64,000 nt of DNA from Cyclospora cayetanensis (taxonomy: Eukaryota; Apicomplexa; Conoidasida; Eucoccidiorida; Eimeriidae): assembly GCF_002999335.1 (NCBI RefSeq), contig NW_020312104.1:1-64000 (forward strand). Direction: 5' to 3'. Position 1 is the first letter of the stretch; the number at the start of each line of letters is the position of its first letter. The position numbers and the translations under genes were made by a program. Shown here in pieces: positions 36,138 through 46,000 of this stretch. The notes under the pieces were generated by a model. It ran no database searches, was not told the origin of the DNA, and was given only the letters and a program-made list of their open reading frames with translations.

Positions 36138-37674
36138 TGTTGGTCTCGTCCTTCGTTCGTTGTTGGCTTATGTGTGGGTCTTCCTTTCGGTTGTCTTTAC
36201 TTTAGCCGTCCGCGCACACAAATATATATCTCTCTTGCACTGTATTTGTGCTTTTGCCTGCCAGGGGAGCGGCGATATGGCTAGAACATTTCCGCTACCC
36301 TGCACGGCGTTGGTCTCGACGCATAGGTACAGAACACGAGGGTGTGTGCATGAATGAGATGGGGGGAGCAAAGCTTTGCGGGGTCAGTCACATGTTAACC
36401 CTTTATACTACTAGTTATATTAGATAAACAGCTAGAAAAGGTTTGACTATTTGCATTTTCCGTTCATCTGCAATCGTTTTTGCAAAGTGCTGTTGGTTTG
36501 ATGCAGAAACAATGTTCTCGCACCTGCGCGCTAGATGGTATGCGCAGCTAGCCGTGAACCCATGAAGTGCTTTGAGAGTGCAGCAACGTCCACCCGAAGC
36601 GTCCTTCTTCGCCCATACCAAGCGGGAATTGATAATTAATGCTCAGTTAGGTTTGTGTTGAATCTTAATCGAAATATCTTCTACGGCGACCTCGGAGGAT
36701 CATTATGTGAGGGGTTATGCACTCTACAAGAAATGAGATGTACGGAGGGACGAGCCAACAGATTCGTCACTGCTTCTTAAGTAAATGGAACCAGTGTAGT
36801 AGAAAGTGTTTGCGCGTAGCCTAGCCCGCTACAATCATAGCAACTTAGCCTAGGACGCAATGCGTATGCCCTGGCATTCCATGGATAGCAGTTACGAATT
36901 ATTTGCCTTCTTTTCGTCTCGACTGAGAGGAGAAAGACTCAAAACGACCATGATTCGCCTCTATTGCAATAAGGTCAAAGGATAGCTAGCCATTGTACCG
37001 CTCCGTTCCTGCATGAGGCTACAATTACCGACCAAGGCCCAGAGTAGGACACAGCAAAGCAATGTAGAGGCTCGAGTCTCAGAGGCCTCACACAGCTCTC
37101 AAGTATTGAACTGGTTTTAGCTTTCGGACTGTCTACAATGCACAAGGTGGCCACTGGTTACGAATTGGTGTGTGCTCTGTAGAGGCGTAATTCCTCAGGC
37201 ACCGGGTGGGTGGGCTCGAGGGACTCCCTATGCTTCTTGACTCTCTGTAGCTAATAAAGCCTGATGGAAAAACAAGTAGATTAATTTAGCAGGCATTGGC
37301 ACCGCAGCGTCGACAACACTACAGGCGGCATGCGGGCGTCATGGGGGCTGTACGAAGAGTGCCGGCGGCCCCTTGAGAGGCAACAGTGGGGATGACATTC
37401 GGCGAAACGAATATAGCAGCGTCATTCTACGTGCAATTTATGAATGCGTTTTGGGGACGCAAGAAGACGCAATGAAAGCAGCGGCATATGCCCTGTCAAG
37501 AGCGTTGTACCTCCCCCGAGCCTCACACCCCACAGCATACTTCTTGGCGCATATTGCCGGTTGGTCTATTAGTCTTCCTCTCCCTCCGTGTTTCTCTGTG
37601 AATTCTTATCGCTTTCATTATCCTCTAATTGTGGGAAACCAAGTCTCTGTAGTGCCAAGCGCCCTGCAGCGGAG
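36138..37674. other. repeat-poor spacer upstream of SNU13
   Basis: Contains the right copy of the diverged inverted repeat (36761-36820) and otherwise only short ORFs. The last 300-400 bp must include the SNU13 promoter and 5' UTR; TCTCTGTG/CTCTCCCTCC pyrimidine-rich DNA lies just upstream of the start. Confidence 0.4.
36761..36820 (+). repeat. right copy of a diverged inverted repeat
   Basis: Partner of 30947-31007 in opposite orientation; 73 percent identical over 60 ungapped positions. Confidence 0.6.
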
Positions 37675-38604
37675 ATGACGGTCACCGAGAAAGAGATAAA
37701 CCCGAAGGCGTACCCTCTAGCCTCTGATGAGCTTACCAACACCATCTTGGGAACCGTCCAGCAGGCCCACAGCTACAAGCAGCTGAGGAAAGGTGCCAAT
37801 GAAGGTAAGCATGGCGTTGGTAGGAACCTCTTGAATACATTGCCGCGGCCTCCCTCGCCGGTAATGTATCGCATGTCGCTTTTGCTTATGGAAGCGGCTA
37901 CCGGAAGCGGATTGCATTAGCAGGCGGTCCTTAGGGCTAGAAGGCCGCTCTGGTTCCCTGGAGCGTGTTTACTCGAGTCATGTGTGTGGTGCACTGACAC
38001 TTTGGAAGGTAGAATACAAGGCGACGTGCAGCAGCGAGAGCGCAGGAGCAGTAAGACTCTCAGGGATGTTTTGGATGTGTTTCTTCTCCATGCAGCCACA
38101 AAGGGACTGAGTCGCGGCATTGCCGAGCTGATAGTTCTCGCTGCTGATGCAGAACCGTTGGAGATTTTACTCCACCTGCCGCTTCTGTGCGAAGACAAGG
38201 TGAGCGTGAATTTGGGCAGGCATAGAAGGGGAGGCTTTGTGGATACATCTGGTAGAGCTATGGAGGTTTGTCTGGCATACAGAAGAGTAGCGGGATGAAG
38301 GGCTGATGTTTGGAGTGGTTTGGGGAGATTTAAGAAGGATCCGGAGGGGTGCGCGGGGCTGGTAGACTTTATTCTAAGGTTTTTGAAGGAGGCTGCGTCG
38401 TATGCACAGGCTTAGTTTCGCACTTGCGGTTTTGTGTTTCCTCAGAACGTCCCCTATGTGTTTGTGAAGTCTAAAGTTGCACTTGGGAGATCCTGTGGTG
38501 TCACACGGCCCGTGATTGCGTGCTGCATCATCAGCAGAGAAGGTAGCGCGCTTAACCCGCAAATTGCTGAGCTGAAAAACAGCATCGAAGCCATGCTCAT
38601 CTAA
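37675..38604 (+). CDS. SNU13: SNU13 / NHP2L1 (15.5K) RNA-binding protein, L7Ae family
   Basis: Binds the kink-turn of U4 snRNA in the spliceosomal tri-snRNP and of box C/D snoRNAs in the nucleolus. Three exons, phases exact: 37675-37804, 38096-38199 and 38446-38604, coding 130 residues (human 128). The start is [16 protein letters not shown], followed by [38 protein letters not shown] with CEDK, then [24 protein letters not shown] and the C-terminal helix [13 protein letters not shown]. The RKGANE and LAADAEP blocks form the RNA-binding surface and are intact. No low-complexity runs interrupt it, unlike most neighbours. It converges with the unknown nuclear protein at 39704. Confidence 0.98.
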
Positions 38605-39703
38605 AGTCGCTGCTGCTTCATCAGGGCGTGAGACGGGATGAGGAAAGGCTGACTGCGGGAAGCGGGAGATGTAGCCGCGGCTCCTAGGGGTTAGGATAGA
38701 AGCAGCAGCAGCAGTGCGGAGGGCTTTGCTGCCATAGAAGGGGCGCTAGCACGTTTAACGGGGCGAAGCGCTGGGGGTGGAGAGGGGAAAGGGTTGCCTG
38801 GGGCCTATCGTCCAGAGCAACCCTCATGTTGTCATAGAGAGCACATCCGCACAAGGCAGAGCTTGTGGCTGCTGCTGTCGAGGCGTCGCCACATGTGCCC
38901 GGCAGAGTGGAGACGGCAGGCGGCGAGGGAGCCGCTTAATGCACGTCCTTTCCTGCGAGCTTTTACAAAGGAACTCAGGCTAGACGCGAGGGCTAAGGTT
39001 CCTACAGAGTGTGGGCCTACTGTGGATAGGGCCGGCTTCTTAGCTATAGTCGAAAAGGCGTTTGAGCACTCTAGATGTGGTGGCTTTAGACGAATTAATT
39101 GTATCGACACCAAGTTTTAGGCTGATCAATTGCCAAACAAACGGATGCTGTTGTTGTACTCCCTTCTTCGAACAGCATGCCTGACGCGCTGCTGGTGCAG
39201 CTGTAATCGCTGCAAAGGGGGGGCGCGTACTGGCAAGTACAGCATTGTAGCTGAAGCATGTGCTCGAACACTACCTGGTTACTGCACAGGCGGACATGTC
39301 TCTAGTAAAAACCGCAGCCCCTTGCTGCCTACCACACGACGTCCTAGTGCTGTTGCGCGACTGCAACGCCAGCACACGGAGTCGGTCGTGTGGTCGGCTG
39401 TTTGGCCTACAGCCGGTGCGGCGGCGCTGTGTAGAGTGTGTACGTGTGTGTGAGTGTGTGTCTGCCTGAGCGCGCGTGCGCCCTCGTAAATGTTGTGCCA
39501 TTAAGCAATACACCACGTGCTCTGGTCGCACGGGAATACGGTTCGGCGCAAGCTCGTGTGTTGTTATTGCTGCTACTTCCTACAAGGCCGACGCCGTTGG
39601 CGCATATGTTTTCGGAGTAGGAGGCGCTTCGCTCGAAGGATTGGGAACTACGCCCGTGCAGCCGGTGCTGGTGTGCCGCTGCACACCACCTCCCCTCTCC
39701 CTT
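38605..39703. other. convergent intergenic spacer
   Basis: Holds the SNU13 3' UTR and that of the minus-strand gene. It carries a short CAG run near 38.70 kb and a TG-rich patch at about 39.44-39.46 kb. No family match in either strand. Confidence 0.4.
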
Positions 39704-42379
39704 TTAGCTCTGTATGCGACGCCTCTTCTGAACTGGCTGCAAGTTGCTGCTGCTGTCGGCTGCTACGGCCCCGCTGCTGCTGTTGCTCCTGCGGAGGCGA
39801 CCACCACGAGGGCGTGCTACTGCCGAGCCAGATGCCTCCTGCAAACTGCTGCAGCTCTTGAGGCTGAAATCACCTCGAGAGGTGTCAACTTCACCTTCCT
39901 TCTCTGCAGCAGGTGCTGCGGATCCCTCTTCCTGGCTTGTTCCGTCTTGCGTTTTACCGGCGGTTATTGCAGACTCCATAAAAGTCGCTGGCTGCCTATT
40001 TTCAGCCTGCGGGACCAGGTCTCCGTGCTCGACGTCCTGAGGAGCCTCGCCAGACACCTCGGGTGCTGCTGCAACAACAGCAAATTCTTCGTCATACTGC
40101 TGCGGGGTGAGTGTCTGCTTCTCCAAGAAACAGCTAACAAATGCAGCAACCGTGCCTTTCCGGATGTTTTCACGGACTGCAGCGGCAAGCGCAAGGCAGC
40201 ACTCCACATTGTGCTGCTGCAGCAGGGCAGAACCGTTCATTTCGTGCTGCACAAGCAAGTGCCGAATGTAGCAACGACTCTCGCGCACGGAAGATGAAAA
40301 TCCGCATTCTGTGAACTGCGGCTCTTGTTGCCGCTCCTCTTCTCTGACACTCTTTCCTGCGTCCTCGGGGGCCAGGCCCGCGGCAGAGGCGGCTGCTGCT
40401 TCTACTGTTTCTCCTGCGCCGCTGTGGCTGCTCTCACTCGGCAAGCCGTCAAGACACCGCGTGTCTTCCGCATACCGCGGAGACAGCAAATTCAGTTGCC
40501 TGTGCATCCTGAGGCGCTCATAGGGCCATGCTTCTAACAGCTGCAGAGCATCCCGACTGTCGTCTTCTGGCCCCCGCCTTTGCTGCTTCTCGGCAGCAGC
40601 AGCAACTTCCTCGGCAGATGGCATACCGAAGGTCCAAGCCACTCCAGCCGCTGCGCTCTTGCCGCTGGCGGCAGCCCCCCCCTCAACAACATCTCCCCCT
40701 AACAGCAGCGCATGCAGCAGCTCTAGGGGCCCCGCCTCTGAGTGCACAGAGAGAACCCTCAGCAGCGGCCGTTCAGGCGTCGCTGCTGCTGCTGGTGCTG
40801 CAGCACGAACAGAAGCAACACCCAGAGCCTGTGCTGCTGCAGCAATCATCAGCCTCCGTTCCGACAAGCGGCGCTCTGCTTCGCATGCACCTGAGATGTG
40901 GACAGCACCAATCAGGCCCGGCGGGCAAGCGGAGAGGATCTGATTGAGCTCCGCAGCGGCAGCCCGCAATACCTCCTCGCTGCCAGTACAGCGCAGCTGA
41001 GCCACCAGATAAGGCACTGCTACCACAGGAGGGACTTGTTGCTGATGTGGCTGCTGCTGCTGCCGCTGCGGCTGATACACGGAAGGAAGAGGCAGCGCGC
41101 AACAGCACACCCCCGTGCTCCGGCATCCCTCGCTTGAACCGCATTCGCCGCAGGAGGAAGAGCACTTGCTGCTGGAGAGGAGACGCCTTAGCAGCAAGTG
41201 CTCCCCCTCCTCCACGGTGGCAACCACAAGCCTCACCAGAGTCTTGAGTGTCAGCGCCACTGCCTTCCTCTGGGCCTTCCTTGTGTGTTGCTCCTGCTCG
41301 CTTTGCTGCTGCTGGAGCTCGTGGACGGGAGTCGTGAGCATATGGCACTGCGCAAGGATGGCTAGCTGTGCGAGCTGCTGCACTGATAGAGATATGCGTC
41401 CCGAAGAAGTCGACGTTTTCAATGACAGAGCAAACAAGGCATCCCTACCGTCCGTTGATATGCAGCTAAGATTCAGTAGCAAACCGTGATAGTCCGCGAC
41501 TGGATGCATTTGCCTTGCGTTGCTAAGGCCGTTGCCACCACACGGGCTGCCGCTAGCGAAAGGTGCCGTGCAGTCGGAGCTCGTTATGGAAGCCGCGGCT
41601 CTACTGCCCTCCGACGTGCTGCACGGACAGCTCTGCTGTTGCTGCTGTTGCTGCTGTTGCCAGGCTTCCCACCAAGCAGTGTAGAGCGGCAGCAGCAGCG
41701 AAAAATCTCCTGCGACGGCGGCAAGCAGCACTGGCTGGCGCTGCAAGGCCCGCAGCTGCGGAGGCAGCAGGTGGAGCGGGAGGCAGTGGGGTGCACTGAG
41801 GCTGAAGCTGGGGGTGTCCGTACAGCCGAGCAGTCGGCCGGTACGAGGCAGCCACTCCAGCGCATGCGCTCCAGACTCTCCCGAAGCTGCCTGCGCAGAA
41901 GCGCCGCTTCCTGTCAAGCGTAGCATTGCGCCAATATGCCTCAAACCTGCGGCGAAGGCCCCCGGAAGGCTCCAAAGTACCCATGAGTGACTCTTTGCAG
42001 GAAGCAGCGGCTGCGACTCCTCGGCTGCCGATCCAGCTGGCTCTGGCTCGAAAAGAGGCTGCCTGTGCAGCAGGAGCTGCTGGAGGGCTTCGGAGACGGG
42101 CAGCAGTGCACGGAGCAGGTCCAGATCTTTTGGCTGCAGCAAAGGCCCCTCTCCAGCTGCTGCCACCGCTATATCCGCCGTTACTTCCCGCTGTAAGGCC
42201 CTCTCTTGCTCGGGGACCACAGCAGGGGCCCTTGCCGGGGGGGCCCCCGCTGAGGCTGCCCCTGTTGCTCCCGCTGGTGCTGGTGGTGGAGTTGCTAGAG
42301 GTGGAGGTGCAGAAGCAGAAGCAGCAGCAGAAGCAGCAGCTTCGCTGGCAGGCGTCCCCTGCAGCGCTTCAGGATCCAT
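39704..42379 (-). CDS. hypothetical, probably nuclear protein (891 aa)
   Basis: I do not recognise a family. One uninterrupted ORF from ATG (42379) to stop (39704), unusual beside its multi-exon neighbours. Visible features: Ala/Pro-rich start (residues 1-60), hydrophobic helical segments (WSLPGAFAAGLRHIGAMLRL; LLLAAVAGDFSLLLPLYTAWW) before a Gln run near residue 250, a Cys-rich patch (KCSSSCGECGSSEGC), more helical segments (ELLHALLLGG; RCYIRHLLVQHEMNGSALL) and an acidic stretch. The C-terminus has two basic clusters, RPRGGRLRRS and QKRRRIQS, like a bipartite nuclear signal. The helical pattern could be a solenoid scaffold. Its start is 683 bp from the divergent Gemin5-like gene. Confidence 0.75.
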   Translation of the reverse strand: MDPEALQGTPASEAAASAAASASAPPPLATPPPAPAGATGAASAGAPPARAPAVVPEQERALQREVTADIAVAAAGEGPLLQPKDLDLLRALLPVSEALQQLLLHRQPLFEPEPAGSAAEESQPLLPAKSHSWVLWSLPGAFAAGLRHIGAMLRLTGSGASAQAASGESGAHALEWLPRTGRLLGCTDTPSFSLSAPHCLPLHLLPPQLRALQRQPVLLAAVAGDFSLLLPLYTAWWEAWQQQQQQQQQSCPCSTSEGSRAAASITSSDCTAPFASGSPCGGNGLSNARQMHPVADYHGLLLNLSCISTDGRDALFALSLKTSTSSGRISLSVQQLAQLAILAQCHMLTTPVHELQQQQSEQEQHTRKAQRKAVALTLKTLVRLVVATVEEGEHLLLRRLLSSSKCSSSCGECGSSEGCRSTGVCCCALPLPSVYQPQRQQQQPHQQQVPPVVAVPYLVAQLRCTGSEEVLRAAAAELNQILSACPPGLIGAVHISGACEAERRLSERRLMIAAAAQALGVASVRAAAPAAAATPERPLLRVLSVHSEAGPLELLHALLLGGDVVEGGAAASGKSAAAGVAWTFGMPSAEEVAAAAEKQQRRGPEDDSRDALQLLEAWPYERLRMHRQLNLLSPRYAEDTRCLDGLPSESSHSGAGETVEAAAASAAGLAPEDAGKSVREEERQQEPQFTECGFSSSVRESRCYIRHLLVQHEMNGSALLQQHNVECCLALAAAVRENIRKGTVAAFVSCFLEKQTLTPQQYDEEFAVVAAAPEVSGEAPQDVEHGDLVPQAENRQPATFMESAITAGKTQDGTSQEEGSAAPAAEKEGEVDTSRGDFSLKSCSSLQEASGSAVARPRGGRLRRSNSSSGAVAADSSSNLQPVQKRRRIQS
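41633..41663 (-). repeat. CAG/CAA (poly-Gln) tract
   Basis: About ten Gln codons on the minus strand inside the unidentified 891-residue protein, directly after a TAWWEAW segment. Confidence 0.85.
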
Positions 42380-43062
42380 GGGGTTAAGGGCTGCTTTTAC
42401 AACTGCTTTGACTGTGCTTCGATGTGCGTGTTTGTGTGTGTATGCAGCCTGTCCGCTTCCAGAGCGCAGTCTCCGCAGTTTATGGAGGGCTAACGGCTGC
42501 TGATTCTCTTTTTATCGAAGGCCGACTTTGCCAAGCCCGTGAAGCAGAAGCCAGGGAACGGATACACCTGAAGAAGGACGCGCGCGAGGGACTGAGGGGA
42601 ACTTCCTCCTCACGGGGCCGAAAGAGAGAGATAAGAACAAGCCCCCTGTGGCAGCCACCGTGTTTCTGTTGCTGCTGCTGTTAAATAGGGCACCAACCAT
42701 CAGGGAACGCTGAAACCGACTCGAAGGGGGGAAGGGGCTGTGCTGCGAGAGTAGACTCGAGGGCCCTGCGCCGCTTCCCACGCAGCAACAGCAGCACCTG
42801 CAGGCCCTCTTGTTACGCACACCGCATGCAGGCAATTGACGTTATTTAACCCCGAGAATTCTTATTTCCCCTAGTTTCACGCGTGTATCTGGGTGGGGAA
42901 AGGGCTTCTGAGCTGTTGCTGCTGCTCCAGCAGCACCGCAACGGCAGCAGCGAGGGCAGGAGGAGGTCCTCGCCGCTCGAAGTGGTTGTGCGGGGCCCCG
43001 GTGGGCCCCCCTGGTGAGGACCCCCTAGAAGCCCGAAGGGTACAGCGAGGGCCCCGTACACA
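42380..43062. promoter_or_regulatory. divergent intergenic region before the Gemin5-like gene
   Basis: 683 bp between two divergent start codons, GC-rich near 43.0 kb (GGGGCCCC-type palindromes at about 42.99-43.01 kb). It should carry both promoters. No defined element recognised. Confidence 0.4.
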
Positions 43063-46000
43063 ATGCAGCCTCCCTTCGAGGAAGCTCTGCTGGAGCAGGG
43101 AGAAGACAGTGGACTAGAACTGCTCCGCCGGCAGCAGGACCTTCTGCGGCAGATCCTGCAGCACCAGCGGCAGCAACTGCAGCAAGCAGAGCAGCAGGAA
43201 GCGCAGCAGAAGGCGCTTCCGGAGGAGCCGCAGGTAGTGTCGGCGGCAGGGGCACTGCAGTGTGTGTTGCCCGCTTCCACGCGGTGGCACTGCAGCACCA
43301 GCTGCAGCTGCAATGCTCTGACGGGAGACTGTCTCCTTGTCACTAAGTCTCTGCTGCTCCTGCTGCAGCTACGCCAGGGGGCTGTACACTCGGTGCTTGA
43401 CTGCGGGACCAGGGCTAAGCCGCTGGCTGTCTCCTGGTGTCTGACTGCCGCAGCAGCGTCAAGTGCTGCTCCGGCCTCAGCCTCCTCTGCTAGAAACTGC
43501 TATTGTAGCAGCAGCAGCAGCAACAGCAGCAGTAACAGCAGCAGCAGCAGTAACAGCAGCAGCAAGGGCCTCCGGCAACCTAGATTTATCTGCTCGGCGC
43601 TCGAAGCCGCAGGATGCCTCTTCTTCACGGCTCATGCGGACCGCACAGTGCGACTATGGCGTCTTCACGAGCAGCAGATCTCCCAGATGCAGCAAATACC
43701 CCCTCAAGACTGGCAGAAGCAGCGGCATGAGTCAACGCAGCAGCACCAACAGCACCCGCAAACGCAAACGCAAATCTTAGGGGCTATGCCGCGTGCTGCT
43801 CCGCTTGCAATGCATCGGCAGCATGCAGGGGAGCCCGACACGCTGGCGGCATGCGGCGGCTGCCTTTTGCCACCGTCAGCCTCTTCTGGAGCGGCAGCGA
43901 CTGCTGAGCGCATGCTATGGCTGCTTTGCATCAGCGGAGATGCGAAGGGCAAGATCGTAACCTGGCGGCAAACAGGGCCCATGTCCAGTTTCCTGGGGGC
44001 CCCAGAGGGCCCCAAGCAAATCCACGTAACAGCTTTATCCATGCAGCCGCTGCAGGAGAAGGTGGCGGAGATCGCTCTTCTGTGGAATCGTGGAACCTGC
44101 TGCAGGAGCAGCAGCAGCAGCAACGGCGGCGACAGCGCGTGTTGCTGCTCGCCATGCGCACCGTGGCAGTGCCCTGCGGGAAAAGCAGCAGCGACGGACG
44201 AGAAGAAAAACGGCGATGACAGAAATTGTGTGACGGCGTCAGCTCAGGATATGGGAGACCCCGACGCGGCAGAACCAGGGGAGATTAGCGATGGGGACTT
44301 GTGCTCCAATCCTCGAGACAGCAACATTAGCAGCAACATTGGCAGCAACATTAGCAGCAGCCTTAGCAGCAGCCTCCAGAGCACGCGATGCGGCTGCAGC
44401 CTGCTCGCTGCCGTCGGGTATGAGGGAGGGGCCCTGCTGCTTCTAGATGTGAGGCAGCAACAGGTGCTACGAAGCCTGGGCAGGCATCAGGATCGTGTGA
44501 CAAGCCTTTGCTTCTTGCGCCCCTCTTTTTCTGCACAGCAGCAGCAGCTGCTGGTGCAGCCCGAAGGAGGAGGGAAGGAGGCAGGAGAAGCCGCTGCTCA
44601 CGGGTGGCTGCTGGCCTCAGCCTCGCGGGGGCAGGAGCTGCAGTTGGCGTGCGTGTCTCCTGATGCAGCGGCTACGTTGCTGCTTCAGACGCGCATAGCG
44701 GCGACGGAGGCTTCTGCGCCAGCTAGTTCAAAGGGAGGCAGCTGCAAGCAGCAGCAACAGCAGCGGCTGCAGCACACCAACCGGCTATGGCTGTCGCTCG
44801 CGTGGCATCCTGCAGCCCCTGACTGCCTCCTTGTAGGAACCATGGCAGGTGACCTCATGGCGTTGCACCTGCCGCAAGCGCTTGCTGACGCACAGCAGCA
44901 GCGAGTGCTGTTGCTGCAGACCAAGCCCGGCAAACGAGTGCGTTCGCAGCCGCAGAGGCGACAGCAGCAGCAGCAGCAGGCGCAGCACCTCGTGCGGCTT
45001 TTGCAGCCTCATTCCCGTCCCATCTTTTCTATTTGCTGCTACGCTGCCGCCGCGTGGAGCGCTTCAGAAGCTGAAGGAACAGAAGCATCACCAGCCGCAG
45101 CTGTATATCCGCCGGTGAAAGCTCCCCATCTCTTCGTCCTTACTACCAGCCTGGACCGGTACCTCGTTCTTTCTGCCGTCGCACTCGCTGCATGCGAGAC
45201 CCCCGTGCATGCGGCCGTAGCTGAAGGCTCGGCGGCTGCTGCCGATGCCGCAGAAGAGGTCTCCGAAACTGAGACACCAGCGGCCCCAGCAGCAGCAGGT
45301 GCTGGTCCGTCTTATCGAGGGTGCCTCATGTGGCGATTGGGCTGCCTTGGAGGCTGGACGCAGTCTCTCTCGGCGTCGTGTGCTGAGCCCTCACGTGTGT
45401 CTGTGGGGTGTGGTGATGCCACTATCCGTGCTGCTGATCTATCGTCCGCTGTCAACGCTCAGCTGCAGCCCTTGATGCAGATGCAGCCGTTGCTGCCCCT
45501 GCTAGATCCACAGGGGTACCTGCTTCCTCCCACACTGGCGGCTGCTGCCAAGACTGCAGCGCATGCACTTGACCGACGGCAGCGAGCGCAGCTGCCGCTG
45601 CCTCCTGCTCCCCTTGCCCTTCCACCTCTCCGTCCCGAAAACGGGCAGCAGGAGGCGCTCCTGCTGCAGCACCAGCGGCAGCACCAGATGTCTGTGGAGG
45701 CGCTGTGCTTCAGCAAGCCTTTTTCTTCGGCATTGTACTGGAGGGATCTGCATGCTGCTGTATCCGCGGTGTGTGTGCACCCGTACGCGCCGGGGCTCTT
45801 GGCCTTCGGTTTGGGAGATGGCCACTTTGGGGTGCTGCAACAAGAAACAAGCGACAGGGAGCGGCAGCAGCCGCAGCCGCACGCCATCACACTGCTGTCA
45901 ACTAGGCACGCACTTGTGGCAGCTGTGAACGAGCTTTGCTGGCTCCGCCTCCCCCGCTGCTGCGGCCGTTGCTGCTGCCCTCGCAGCCGTGGCAGTAGGA

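Noticed and set aside
31279..36695. Direct match of about 18/23 bases (AATGTCTCCTACGGAGATCT-like) at 31279 and 36673, considered as LTR ends
   Set aside because: Similarity does not extend on either side, so it is too short to call LTRs.
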